DNA of 64,000 bases from PALSA-693 sp963729695 (GTDB lineage: Bacteria > Actinomycetota > Acidimicrobiia > Acidimicrobiales > Palsa-688): positions 310,001-374,000 of the forward strand of contig CAVSOT010000003.1 in assembly GCA_963729695.1 (NCBI GenBank). Reading direction: 5' to 3'. The translations under genes and the position numbers were made by a program. Shown in pieces: positions 33,681 through 42,938 of this stretch. Position 1 is the stretch's first letter. Every line of letters starts with the position of its first letter. Below the pieces are notes generated by a model. It was not told where the DNA came from. It saw only the letters and a program-made list of their open reading frames with translations, and searched no databases.

Positions 33681-35616
33681 ACCGGCCCGGACCGGCCCCG
33701 CCAGCCGGGGCCGTCGGAGCCCGGGCGGAAAATGCCATTGCCGTCACGATCGGCGCCGCCGGCGCGGTTGCTCTGTGGGTCTGGCTCTCGGGCCAGATAG
33801 CCGGCTGGTTGCACCGCGGCTGCTGGCCGCATGTGCGTGCTGCGGCGGTGATCGGGATCGCCGCCGGTCTGCCCGCCCATCTGAGCGATCCTCGGCAGGC
33901 TTGGCCGGCGGCGGCCAGGGCCGCGCTGCCGGGGCCTGTGCTCATCTACGGCTGTGGGTCGCTGCTGCTAGGTGCCGCGCTCGGCGGGCTATGGGCGGCC
34001 GGCCGCATCCGACGACTGCCTCCCGGAGGGAAAAGGCTTGGCCTCCGAGCGCGCCGATTCGGCGGCTTGGCGGCGGGTCGGGCGAGGCAGGCGAGCGGAC
34101 CCGGTTGGGGCCGGGAGAGGAAGGCTGGATCCCCTGCTGTCCGAGGCACCCGCTGGGCGGGTGGAGCTCGTTGGGCTGGTGCTTCCGATCTCCGACCGCT
34201 CCGGGTTCGTCGCGGGGGACATCCCGCCTGGTAGTCGGTCGCACCTCGGCCCGTTCCGGCCGGGGAGCCCTGGTGGCCACCGAGGCACGCCACTCGGTGC
34301 TGGTGGTCGGGCCGACTCAGTCCGGCAAGACCAGCGGGTTGGCCGTTCCGGCGCTGCTCGAGTGGCGCGGCCCAGTGATCGCCACATCGGTTAAGGACGA
34401 TTTGGCCTCGACAACCATGTCCTGGCGGTCACGGTGCGGGCCGTGCTGGGTGTTCGATCCGACCCGGACATCGGGCCTGCGTCCGCCGGCGCGTTGGTCG
34501 CCTCTGGCGGCCTGTCCCGATTGGTCCGGCGCCCAGCGGGTGGCCGGGTGGCTGGTAGATGCGACGCCGGCCCGATCCGGGATGGCCGATGCCGCCTTCT
34601 GGTATGCGGCTGCGGCCAAGCAGCTCGCTCCTTTGCTCCTCGCTGCCCGACGAGGCGATCTCGACATGGCGGCCATCGTCCGATGGACGAACTCGGGCGT
34701 CTTCGATGAGCCCCTTCACCTCCTGGAGCTGGGCGGCGAGGAGGATGCCGCCAGCGCCCTGGCCGCCTGCGAAGCCCGCGACGCGCGGATCCTCAGTTCT
34801 GTCGCTACCACCCTCGAAACGGTCTTGGCTCCGTTCGAGGATCCTGTCGTGGCGACCTCGACGAACGGGTCCGACATCGACCTCGACGCCCTACTGCGTG
34901 AGCGCGGGACCCTGTACCTCTGCGGACCCAGCCACGAACAGCACCGGGTGCAGGGGCTGTTTGCCGCGCTGGTGTCTGCCGCGGTCGCCACGGCGATCGG
35001 GCGGGTCAACGACGCCGGCCGTCCGCTGGACCCACCTCTTCTCGTCGTTCTTGACGAGGCGGCCAACATCGCCCCCATCCGCGATCTCGACGTGTTGGCG
35101 TCGACTGGCGCGGGCATGGGATTGCAATTGGTCACTATCTGCCAGGACCTGGCGCAGCTCACCACCCGCTACGGAGCCGATCGGGCGCGCACCATCGCCA
35201 ACAACCATCGAGCCAAGGTGCTGCTCTCCGGCGTCTCGGACATCGCCACCCTGGACATGCTGTCGGGTCTCGCCGGCGAGACCGCCGTCCGCGAGGAGAC
35301 CGTGACGCACGACCTGCGTGATGGCCGCCGGACCCGATCGAGTGCGATCGCCTTCCGCCGGCTGGCTCCAACCGACGAGCTGCGCCGCATCCCACCCGGT
35401 GATGCCGTGCTGATCTATGGGCATCTGCCGCCCATTCGACTCCGCCTCCGGCCCTGGTTTGCCAACCGGCGACTCCGAGCCCAGGTCAACCTGCCTCGTT
35501 CCGACGCGGCCCCGCCTTTGTCCGTGACCTCGACCGCCTACGCGCCCACGGCGGAGCCGGGGGGCAGCCAGGACGAGCTCAACTCGGAGGATACGTCGCG
35601 ACCCTTGGACATCTGA
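33677..35616 (+). CDS. TraG/VirD4-like type IV coupling protein, one frame break
   Basis: The corrected protein of about 646 residues has two N-terminal membrane helices (about 20-45 and 85-110) and a RecA-like motor that brings relaxase-bound DNA to the channel. RWAGASDLRPLRV precedes the motor, VLVVGPTQSGKTSGLAVPAL is Walker A, and LLVVLDEAANIAPI is Walker B. HSVLVV and ICQDLAQL with a TIANNHRAKVLLSG block are TraG marks. The frame breaks in the G-run at 34214-34218; one more g restores the consensus across RRG-TSRLVVGR. It is the last gene of the operon. Confidence 0.85.
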
Positions 35617-35643
35617 GCAGCCTGAGGCTGCTCAGATGTCCAA
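35605..35643. terminator. 19-bp perfect palindrome at the end of the secretion operon
   Basis: The arms ttggacatctgagcagcct (35605-35623) and aggctgctcagatgtccaa (35625-35643) are perfect complements around one central base, overlapping the TraG stop codon. As RNA this would be a very stable hairpin without a T-tract. A diverged copy of its right half occurs at 63637, so it may be a mobile or repeated element rather than only a terminator. Confidence 0.7.
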
Positions 35644-35913
35644 AGGTTGTGGTCGCGGGCCGGCGAGAGCGTTGTGGGCTCGCTCCGTGAGCGCGGGGCT
35701 GGCGTTGCGGGGCTGGCGTGGCGGGGGCTGGCGTTGCGGGGCTGGCACCGTGAGAGCGAGAAGAGCGGGGAGAGCGGGGCTGGCGTTGCGGGGCTCGGGC
35801 CCTGCGTCGGAGGGGACGGACTCGTGGGGTCGCGCCCCGGAAGAGGGGAGGGCGTCGCCCGCGTCCTACGCCCGGCTCGCTGCTGCTGACACCCACCCGC
35901 CGTCCCCTGGACG
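35644..35913. other. Gene-free spacer with G-rich direct repeats
   Basis: No gene is visible between the palindrome and ligD. From about 35692 to 35795 the sequence repeats gcggggctggcgtt-type units five or six times. Nothing else was recognised. Confidence 0.6.
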
Positions 35914-36927
35914 TCAGCGGGCCTTGCGCGCCCGACTGGGCGCCACTCGGGGCGGTTCTCCCGGCATCTTCGGGTACACGGGCGGCCAGGGCGCATCCAG
36001 CAGGCCGGCCTCGGCGTCTCGGCGGGACATGTCGAGGAGCGGCTCGAGGGACTGAGGTGTGGCAGCAGCCCATGGGTCTCCCTCCTCCGCGAACCGAGCG
36101 GCCACCACGTCCATGGTCAGGAGGTCGGGTTGCACGTGGGGGAGCTCGTCCCAGCGGAAGGGAGTGGAGACCTGGGCTCCGGGTCGGGCGCGCACCGACC
36201 AGGCCCCGAACACGGTCTTGTGCGGCGCGTTCTGGTTGAAGTCCACGAAGACCCGCCGACCCCGGTCTTCCTTCCACCACGCGGCGGTGATCAGTTCTGG
36301 CCGGCGTCGCTCCAACTGGCGCGCCACCGCCACGGCCGCGGCGCGCACCTCGATTGACGACCACTCGTCCGCCAAACGGACGTACACGTGGATGCCCCGA
36401 TTACCTGTCGTCTTGGGCCAGCCGGTCATCCCGACTTCACGGAGCAGCGAGTCGACCTCGTGGGCGGCCTCCCGCAGCATCTCGAAGTCGACCCCGGGCG
36501 ATGGGTCGAGATCGATACGCAGCTCGTCAGCGTGGTCCGGGTCGACGGCTCGGTACGGCCACACGTGGAAGCCCAGGCAGGCCAGGTTCACGGCCCAGAG
36601 CACGTGGGCGAGGTCGGCTGCCACCAGGGCCTGCGAGGTGGTGCCGTTCGGCGTCGACACGATCGTGGTCTCCAACCAATCGGGACGCTTCTCGGGGACC
36701 CGTTTTTGAAAGAACGACGATCCCCCGGCACCATGGGGAAACCGTTGCAGCAACACCGGTCGGCCGCCCATGGCCGCCATCAGCGCCGGTTCCACCGCCT
36801 GGTAGTAGCGCACCAGATCCAGCTTCGTCCGTCCGGCCTCTGCGAAAAAGACCTTCTCCGGGTGGCTGATCTCCAGCACCTTGCCCGCGGCTTCTACCTC
36901 GACGGGCGCCCCATCATCGTCGGGCAC
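35914..36927 (-). CDS. ligD: LigD-type polymerase domain protein (NHEJ primase-polymerase)
   Basis: This 337-residue protein is a stand-alone LigD polymerase domain, which fills and extends ends in non-homologous end joining. ISHPEKVFF is the opening. ELRIDLDPS carries the catalytic Asp pair, KTTGNRGIHVYVRL is the nucleotide-binding motif, and RRVFVDFNQN carries the third acidic residue. No ligase, nuclease or Ku gene is in the window, so partners must lie elsewhere. The gene runs toward the secretion locus and lies just downstream of the DoxX gene on the same strand. Confidence 0.9.
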   Translation of the reverse strand: MPDDDGAPVEVEAAGKVLEISHPEKVFFAEAGRTKLDLVRYYQAVEPALMAAMGGRPVLLQRFPHGAGGSSFFQKRVPEKRPDWLETTIVSTPNGTTSQALVAADLAHVLWAVNLACLGFHVWPYRAVDPDHADELRIDLDPSPGVDFEMLREAAHEVDSLLREVGMTGWPKTTGNRGIHVYVRLADEWSSIEVRAAAVAVARQLERRRPELITAAWWKEDRGRRVFVDFNQNAPHKTVFGAWSVRARPGAQVSTPFRWDELPHVQPDLLTMDVVAARFAEEGDPWAAATPQSLEPLLDMSRRDAEAGLLDAPWPPVYPKMPGEPPRVAPSRARKAR

Positions 36928-36940
36928 CGCGCCGGCCGTC

Positions 36941-37564
36941 TCAGTCGTCGACCGATTCGGTCGCCGCGACCTCGCTGACTACCGTGTCTGACGGGTCCGC
37001 CTCGGCCAGCGGAGCCCCGGCCGTCGCCGTCTCGCTGTCGGCCGGCGGGGCGGGGCGATAACTGGCAGCCAGGAGCGCCAGCGAGTTGACCACGCCGAAA
37101 GCGGTGGCGGCCAGGGCCCACCGCATACCACTGCGCTGCCGACCGAGAAGTCCGTCGACCGAATACCGGCCCGGCCCGAGCGCGGCGACGACTGCGGCCA
37201 CGCCGGCGATCACCCCGGTGTACTCCCAGCCGCCCTTGAACACAAACAGGCCCTTGCCTTTGTGGTCGGTTCGGGCCGCGGTGGTCATGAGGCCGATGGC
37301 GGCGGCGGAAGGCAAGGGGCTGGCGGCACCAAGGGTCAGCAGCGTCCCGGCTCCGATCTCGGTGGCTGCGGCCAGGCGGGCGTGCACGTGAGGCGGGACC
37401 AAGCCAAGGCTGTCGAACCAGCGGGTGGTGCCGTCGAGGCCCCCCGCACCGAAGACCTTGTTGTAGCCGTGAGCGACGAGCATGGGCCCGATAGTCAGAC
37501 GCAGCATCAGGGCCGCAGCGTCGTGGTTGGAGGCGGGCTTCGCAGGAGCTGACCGTTTCTTCAT
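36941..37564 (-). CDS. DoxX family membrane protein
   Basis: This 207-residue protein has four hydrophobic helices and the DoxX signature LRLTIGPMLVAHGYNKVFG near the N-terminus, plus ATEIGAGTLLTLG. The C-terminal 40 residues are acidic and Ala-rich. DoxX proteins are small membrane proteins linked to redox functions, but the exact role is unclear. The ATG at 37564 is preferred over 37600, which would overlap the divergent murT start at 37592. Confidence 0.8.
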   Translation of the reverse strand: MKKRSAPAKPASNHDAAALMLRLTIGPMLVAHGYNKVFGAGGLDGTTRWFDSLGLVPPHVHARLAAATEIGAGTLLTLGAASPLPSAAAIGLMTTAARTDHKGKGLFVFKGGWEYTGVIAGVAAVVAALGPGRYSVDGLLGRQRSGMRWALAATAFGVVNSLALLAASYRPAPPADSETATAGAPLAEADPSDTVVSEVAATESVDD

Positions 37565-37591
37565 CGGTGCCAAGCTAGCGTCACCCGGATC

Positions 37592-38848
37592 GTGGCACAC
37601 ACAATCGCTGCTCCCGGACTTCCGGAGCCGCTGCCGGCCCGCACCCGCCTCGCAGCCGGCCTGGGCACGGCGGTGGCCGGCCTGTCGCGACGCCTCGGCC
37701 GAGGCTCGGGTTCAGTCGTTGGCGGGCGGGTCATTCTGGCGGTGGACCCCAACGCCCTGTCCCGGCTGGCTGCCGGTCACCGCGTCGGATTGATCTCCGG
37801 AACGAACGGCAAGACGACCACCACCAGCCTGGTGACGGCCGCCCTCGGGACGTCCGGGACCGTTGCGACCAATGCGCAGGGTGCCAACCTGCCGCCAGGC
37901 GTGGCCGCCGCGCTGGCCGTCGCCGAGCCGAGCGCCACCGCCGCGCTGGAGGTCGACGAGGCGTGGCTGGGCCACGTCGTCGCTGCAGTCCGGCCGCGTG
38001 CGGTGGCCTTGCTCAACTTGAGCAGGGATCAGCTCGATCGCAACAACGAGGTTCGCCGCCTGGCCTCCAGCTGGCGCCACTGCCTGGCCGGGTTGGAGAA
38101 CACAACCGTGGTGGCCAACGCCGATGACCCCTTGGTCGTCTGGGGCGCGGGATCGGCCCACGACGTGCGCTGGGTCGGGGCTGGACAACCGTGGACGCTG
38201 GACGCTTCCGGCTGCCCGGCCTGCGGGGCCCGGATCCGATTCGCGCCGGACGGCAGCTGGCAGTGCGGGTCCTGCGCCTTCTCGCGACCGACACTTGACG
38301 TGCAGGTCGACGAAGAGGCGGTCTACATCGACGGCCAGCGGATCGAGTTGCGTCTCTCGTTGCCAGGACGGGCCAACCGGGCCAATGCCGCCATGGCGCT
38401 GGCCCTGGCTCGCGCCCTCGGCACAGATCTCGGGCCCGCCTCGGAAGCGATTGCGGACGTCGCGGAGGTCGTTGGCAGGTACGCACTGGTCCGGGTAGGA
38501 ACCTGCGAAGCCCGGCTGCTGCTCGCCAAGAACCCGGCCGGGTGGCTGGAGATTTTCGACGTGCTCCGTCCCAGCCCTGTTCCTGTCGTCGTGGCGATCA
38601 ACGCCCACGTGGCCGACGGAAAGGATCCCTCTTGGTTGTGGGATGTCCCGTTTGAACGGCTGGCTGGCCGGATGGTCGTGGCTACCGGTGAGCGCAGCAG
38701 AGACCTCGCCGTGCGTCTCCGCTACGCCGGCGTCGAACATCGCCACGAACGCGATCCTCTGACCGCTATTACCGTCGCCGGCGCCAGCTCCGTCGACGTG
38801 GTAGCCAACTACACGTCGTTTCAGGCGTTGCGCGCCCGGCTCCAGTGA
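37592..38848 (+). CDS. murT: Lipid II isoglutaminyl synthase, MurT subunit
   Basis: This 418-residue Mur-ligase-like protein forms, with GatD, the enzyme that amidates D-Glu in lipid II. GLISGTNGKTTTTSL is the ATP-binding P-loop. CPACGARIRF with CGSCAF is the four-cysteine zinc ribbon that marks MurT within the Mur family. The DUF1727 C-terminal domain contains LLLAKNPAGWLEIFDVL. The GTG start follows the divergent doxX gene closely. The next gene, gatD, overlaps the stop, as in other Gram-positives. Confidence 0.93.
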   Translation: MAHTIAAPGLPEPLPARTRLAAGLGTAVAGLSRRLGRGSGSVVGGRVILAVDPNALSRLAAGHRVGLISGTNGKTTTTSLVTAALGTSGTVATNAQGANLPPGVAAALAVAEPSATAALEVDEAWLGHVVAAVRPRAVALLNLSRDQLDRNNEVRRLASSWRHCLAGLENTTVVANADDPLVVWGAGSAHDVRWVGAGQPWTLDASGCPACGARIRFAPDGSWQCGSCAFSRPTLDVQVDEEAVYIDGQRIELRLSLPGRANRANAAMALALARALGTDLGPASEAIADVAEVVGRYALVRVGTCEARLLLAKNPAGWLEIFDVLRPSPVPVVVAINAHVADGKDPSWLWDVPFERLAGRMVVATGERSRDLAVRLRYAGVEHRHERDPLTAITVAGASSVDVVANYTSFQALRARLQ

Positions 38849-39666
38849 TGCCTGTCGCCGCCGGCTCGAAGGTCACCGTCGCCCTCCTCTTTCCCGATCT
38901 GCTCGGCACGTACGGAGATTCAGGTAATGCGGTCATCCTCGCCCAGCGGCTCCGTTGGCGCGGTTACCGAGCCGAGGTGGTCACGGTCCGTTCTGGCGAG
39001 CCGGTGCCGGCTACTTGCGAGCTGTACGTCGTCGGTGGCGGGGAGGACCTGCCGCAGGCGCTGGCCGCCCGTCAGCTCGGTTCGCCCGACTCGGGCCCGC
39101 TCAGGCGAGCGGTCGACGATGGGGCCGCGGTCCTCGCCGTGTGCGCCGGCATGCAGATCCTCGGCACCAGTTTCATCGGACCGGACGGCGTAGAGGCGGA
39201 AGGCTTCGGCTTGCTCGATTGCGCAACCCGAAGGGGGACCGGTCCCCGGGCCGTGGGCGAGATCGTGGTCGATCCCGTGCCAGAGCTGCGCTTGCCGGCG
39301 CTCACAGGTTACGAGAACCACGCCGGGGTGACCGTCGTCGGAAGAGGGGCAGGAGCAGTCGGGAACGTTCGCGCCGGGGTCGGCAACGGGGACGGGTCTG
39401 GGAAAGACGGCGCTTGGCTGGGCCGGGTGTTCGGGACCTACCTGCACGGTCCGGTGCTCGCCCGGAACCCGGCCCTGGCGGATCGCCTCCTCGGGTGGGT
39501 CGTGGGGGATCTGGATCCGCTTGACGACGCCGAGGAGCTGGCGCTCCGGGAGGAACGGCTGGCGGCGGCGGGTGGGTCCCGCCCGTGGCGGACCTGGGCG
39601 ACCAGGTTGCGGCCTTCCGGCAACGGTCGACCGAATACCCGCCGCCAGGAGGCGCCGCGACCATGA
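38848..39666 (+). CDS. gatD: Lipid II isoglutaminyl synthase, GatD glutaminase subunit
   Basis: This 272-residue class I glutamine amidotransferase supplies ammonia to MurT. VALLFPDLLGTYGDSGNAVI is the N-terminus typical of GatD. The nucleophile is in AVCAGMQILG, and the catalytic histidine is in GTYLHGPVLARNP. GYENHAG lies in the substrate region. The start is the ATG at 38848, overlapping the murT stop by one base, or the GTG at 38845. The C-terminal 30 residues are Arg/Pro-rich and not conserved. It overlaps pncB by ATGA. Confidence 0.92.
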   Translation: MPVAAGSKVTVALLFPDLLGTYGDSGNAVILAQRLRWRGYRAEVVTVRSGEPVPATCELYVVGGGEDLPQALAARQLGSPDSGPLRRAVDDGAAVLAVCAGMQILGTSFIGPDGVEAEGFGLLDCATRRGTGPRAVGEIVVDPVPELRLPALTGYENHAGVTVVGRGAGAVGNVRAGVGNGDGSGKDGAWLGRVFGTYLHGPVLARNPALADRLLGWVVGDLDPLDDAEELALREERLAAAGGSRPWRTWATRLRPSGNGRPNTRRQEAPRP

Positions 39667-40895
39667 GCTCCACCGCGCTGCTCACCGACCGCTATGAGCT
39701 GACGATGCTGGATGCGGCCCTGCAAGCCGGCACCGCGGAGCTTCCCGCCACTTTCGAGGTATTCACTCGCGGTCTCCCTGCGGGCCGGCGTTTCGGCGTG
39801 TTTGCCGGCTTGGGACGGTTCCTCGATGCACTGGAGACCTTTCGCTTCGGGCCGGCGGAGCTGGACTGGTTGGCCAACGCCACCGTTGTCACTCCGGCCG
39901 CGCTCGAGTGGTTGGCCGAGTTCCGCTTTCGAGGTGACGTGCACGCCTACGCAGAAGGCGAGCTCTATACGGCAGGATCACCGGTTCTTACCGTGGAGGC
40001 CACCTTCGGGGAGGCCGTGCTGCTCGAGACGCTCCTGCTTTCGATCCTCAACCACGATTCGGCGGTCGCCACGGCGGCGTCACTGATGACCCAAGCTGCA
40101 GGCGAGCGCCCCGTCATCGAGATGGGGAGCCGTCGGACTGACTGCGACGCGGCGGTGGCCGCGGCGCGCGCCGCCTACCTGGGTGGGTTCTCGTCGACGT
40201 CGAACCTCGAAGCCGGCCGGCGCTACGGAATCCCCACCGCGGGCACCGTGGCCCATGCCTTCGTCCTGTCGTTCGGTGACGAGGAGGCCGCCTTCCTGGC
40301 CCAGATCCGCGCCTTCGGAACGACGACGACCATCCTGGTCGACACCTACGACGTGGAGGAGGGGATCCGGCACGCCATAGCGGTAGCTGGTCGGGACCTG
40401 GCCGCCATCCGTGTCGACTCCGGGGAGCTGGCCCCAACCGCTACCCGGGCCCGGATGTTGCTAGACGAGCTGGGCGCCGTCGAGACGAAGATCGTCGTGA
40501 CCGGAGATCTCGACGAACACACGATTCGCGAGCTCGGCTCGTCTCCCGTCGACGGGTACGGCGTCGGCACTGCCGTGGTAACCGGATTGGGCGTTCCTAC
40601 GGCCGGACTCATCTACAAGCTGGTTGCCGCGGCCGGCCGTCCCGTGGCCAAACGATCGCCCGGGAAGGCGACGGTCCCCGGGCGGAAATGGGCCTGGCGG
40701 GTACCGGCCCGAGCCTCCGAAGTGGTGGCTGCGAAACCCGGGCCCACGCCGGTTGGCGGCCGTTCGTTGCAATCGACCGTCATGGCCGGAGGCCGGCGGC
40801 TCGAGGGGCCGAGCTTGGAAGCATCACGAGCGTGGCACCGCCAGGTGTTGGCCGAGATGGCGACCGGCAAAGCGCTGACGCTGGTCCGCGTGTAG
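39663..40895 (+). CDS. pncB: Nicotinate phosphoribosyltransferase
   Basis: This 410-residue enzyme makes nicotinate mononucleotide in NAD salvage. LLTDRYELTMLDAAL is the conserved opening. IEMGSRRTD, GFSSTSNLEAGRRYGIPTAGT and HAFVLSF form the catalytic region. LVDTYDVEEGI and IRVDSGEL bind the phosphoribosyl part. It is translationally coupled to gatD, which suggests joint transcription with the cell-wall genes, although the pathways differ. Confidence 0.93.
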   Translation: MSSTALLTDRYELTMLDAALQAGTAELPATFEVFTRGLPAGRRFGVFAGLGRFLDALETFRFGPAELDWLANATVVTPAALEWLAEFRFRGDVHAYAEGELYTAGSPVLTVEATFGEAVLLETLLLSILNHDSAVATAASLMTQAAGERPVIEMGSRRTDCDAAVAAARAAYLGGFSSTSNLEAGRRYGIPTAGTVAHAFVLSFGDEEAAFLAQIRAFGTTTTILVDTYDVEEGIRHAIAVAGRDLAAIRVDSGELAPTATRARMLLDELGAVETKIVVTGDLDEHTIRELGSSPVDGYGVGTAVVTGLGVPTAGLIYKLVAAAGRPVAKRSPGKATVPGRKWAWRVPARASEVVAAKPGPTPVGGRSLQSTVMAGGRRLEGPSLEASRAWHRQVLAEMATGKALTLVRV

Positions 40896-40918
40896 CGGCG
40901 CGGTCTGTCGCTCCAGAC

Positions 40919-41845
40919 TCAAGCCCGCTCCCACAGCTTTATACCGCCGAGGATGCCAGCGCGGTTGTCGACCAGGGAGACGTTCTCCGGCAGGTCGACG
41001 CTGATCCGGGAGGAGTTGCCTCCCCCGATATAGCAGTGATCGAAGAACGTCAGCGCATGGAACGTCTCGATCGCCTCTAGCACCCGCTTCTGCCACTTCT
41101 TGTTGCCGATGGAGCAGCGCGCTGCCTCGCCGAGCTCTTCGTTGTACGTCGCCCCCTTGCGGAAGGGCGTGTGGGCGAACTCGAAGTGGGGGAGTAGGCG
41201 TCCTTCGAAGAAGAAGGCGGTACCTACGCCAGTCCCCAAGGTGAGGACCACTTCGAGGCCCTTCCCCTCGACCACGGCCGCCCCCTGGAGGTCGGCGTCG
41301 TTGGCCACCTTCGTCGGCTTTCCGGTGGCCCGGGCGAGCTCCGATTCGAGATCGAACCCCTCCCATGCCCTCGCCAGTTTCGACACGGGAGTTCCCCCGG
41401 GCCCGTCCGGTGAGATGAAGTGCGGGGCGGAGAGGATGCGGCCGCTGCGGACCATGCCAGGGAATCCGGCCGACACTCGATCGAAGGCCGGCAGCGGCTT
41501 GACCATGTCCACCAGCACGGTGACGAGCTTCTGGGGTGACATGGGATACGGGGTGGGGATGCGCACCCGGTCCTGCTCGATCTGGCCGGCCTCGTCGAGC
41601 ACGGCGGCTTTCAGCCCGGTGCCGCCGATGTCGATGGCCAGCGTCGAACGCGGGCGAGCCGGTGCGGCAGACCGCCGGGGCGTGGTTTTGCGAGGCGTCC
41701 TACGCCTCGCCGGTTGGGGCGCCTCCTCGCCGGCTGTCACTGGGGTGGCCGTTTCGGGAGGCGTCGTCGAGGCAGCGGCCCGGGCCGAGAAGGGCGAGGT
41801 CGAGGCTGCCCGGCTGCGGGGCGAGCGGGGCGTCTGGTTGGCCAT
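40919..41845 (-). CDS. ppgK: Polyphosphate glucokinase (ROK family)
   Basis: This 308-residue kinase phosphorylates glucose with polyphosphate or ATP. LAIDIGGTGLKAAVLDEAG is the phosphate-binding loop, SAGFPGMVRSG and KVANDADLQG the sugar site, and VLTLGTGVGTAFFFEG the second phosphate motif. The PpgK subfamily is indicated by KKWQKRVLEAIETF and the closing GGIKLWE. The first 67 residues are an Ala/Thr/Arg/Pro-rich extension not expected in PpgK; a later start cannot be excluded. Confidence 0.9.
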   Translation of the reverse strand: MANQTPRSPRSRAASTSPFSARAAASTTPPETATPVTAGEEAPQPARRRTPRKTTPRRSAAPARPRSTLAIDIGGTGLKAAVLDEAGQIEQDRVRIPTPYPMSPQKLVTVLVDMVKPLPAFDRVSAGFPGMVRSGRILSAPHFISPDGPGGTPVSKLARAWEGFDLESELARATGKPTKVANDADLQGAAVVEGKGLEVVLTLGTGVGTAFFFEGRLLPHFEFAHTPFRKGATYNEELGEAARCSIGNKKWQKRVLEAIETFHALTFFDHCYIGGGNSSRISVDLPENVSLVDNRAGILGGIKLWERA

Positions 41846-42038
41846 GCCGCCACGTTAGTAACCACCGCAAAGCCACTTCATGGGTGCGCTCGCCTCCCCG
41901 CCGGGATGGTGATACCCGCCGTTTCGCGGAGATTTCCGGTTTCGCTCTGGTCTAGACCCCCGTCAGGGTAGAGAATAGGTGCCGTATGGCGCCGTAAGCG
42001 TGCAAAATGGATGTTAGGGATGACAGAGGGGAGGTGAG

Positions 42039-42374
42039 ATGAGCACTCGAGACGATGCGAGTCTCACGGACAGGGAGCGCGCTGCCCTGGCCAGTCTCGA
42101 GGCGGTGGCTGCTGCCGACGATCCGCAACTGGCGAGACGGCTCAGAGGAGCCAGCCGGCTTCACTTGGTCGCCCATTTGCCCCGCATCCCGGCGTGGCTG
42201 CGCAGCCCTTGGTGGGCCGTCCCTCTCCTCGTTGTCGGTTTGGCATTGGTGGTCGTGGGTCTCAGCACGACGGTGGTGCTGAGCGTCATCGGCACACTCA
42301 TGTTGGCCGGCGCCCTGTGGATCGGGGTACGGGTCGTCGAGCGGCGGCTCGAAAAGAGCCCGGCGACGGAGTGA
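42039..42374 (+). CDS. DUF3040 domain membrane protein
   Basis: This 111-residue protein opens with LTDRERAALASLEAVAAADDPQLARRL, the DUF3040 pattern common in Actinomycetota, and has two membrane helices at about residues 55-90. A strong ribosome site (ggggaggtgag) precedes the ATG. The function of the family is unknown. Confidence 0.8.
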   Translation: MSTRDDASLTDRERAALASLEAVAAADDPQLARRLRGASRLHLVAHLPRIPAWLRSPWWAVPLLVVGLALVVVGLSTTVVLSVIGTLMLAGALWIGVRVVERRLEKSPATE

Positions 42375-42422
42375 ACGGCGCGATTCGCCCGACAGCCGGA
42401 CCCCTGCCGGCCCGAAGCTGGA

Positions 42423-42938
42423 TCAGCCCCCGAAGCCCCCGAATCCGCTACCGCTGAAGCCGGACCCGCCAGCGCCCACGCCGGCTCCTGTGGCGCGCAC
42501 CGACTTGTCGTGCACCACCCCACCCGACGCGGACCCGGCTATCACCAGGGTGTCGCCGATGTGAAGCCCGCTCAGGCCGGACTTGGCCGTCCGGGTGACG
42601 GTGGTCGAGGGGCTCACCTGGACTTTTACGATGTTGCCCGACGCATTCGATAGATCGAGGGTTGGCCCGGTCACCCCGATCCCGGTGCCGGTGGCCGCCG
42701 CGCCGAACCCGCCGGCACCACTCGAGGGCGCTCCCCCTCCAGCCGCTCCGGCACCCGTGGCCCCGCTTCCCGCGGTGCCTGCCGTCCCTCCCCGCCCGCC
42801 CGCCCCACGGGCCGCGGCGAACTGACGGGCCGGGCCGGCGAAGCTGGCCGACGATGACGAGGATCCTGACCCGTGGTGTTTCTCGGCGATCGCCCCAGTT
42901 GGCGGAAGCCCCACCGTCACCGGCACCTGGGCGGTCAT
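42423..42938 (-). CDS. Gly/Ser-rich protein with DUF5666-like domain
   Basis: This 171-residue protein has a Gly/Ala/Ser-rich N-terminal half. From about residue 90 to 150 it has a small beta domain (VKVQVSPSTTVTRT...LHIGDTLVIAG) that resembles DUF5666 or OB-like domains of secreted proteins. It lacks a signal peptide of its own. Its ATG overlaps the stop of a broken upstream gene with an HlyD-like adaptor fragment, so it may be the displaced C-terminal part of, or a partner to, that protein. Confidence 0.6.
   Translation of the reverse strand: MTAQVPVTVGLPPTGAIAEKHHGSGSSSSSASFAGPARQFAAARGAGGRGGTAGTAGSGATGAGAAGGGAPSSGAGGFGAAATGTGIGVTGPTLDLSNASGNIVKVQVSPSTTVTRTAKSGLSGLHIGDTLVIAGSASGGVVHDKSVRATGAGVGAGGSGFSGSGFGGFGG

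Noticed and set aside
34030..34290. Two separate coupling-protein genes in the TraG region.
   Set aside because: The frames join cleanly by adding one g in the run at 34214-34218, with membrane helices upstream and motor downstream as in a single TraG.
37592..40895. MurT-GatD-PncB as a novel operon.
   Set aside because: MurT-GatD is a known lipid II amidation pair, and coupling to a salvage gene is not strong evidence of a new system.
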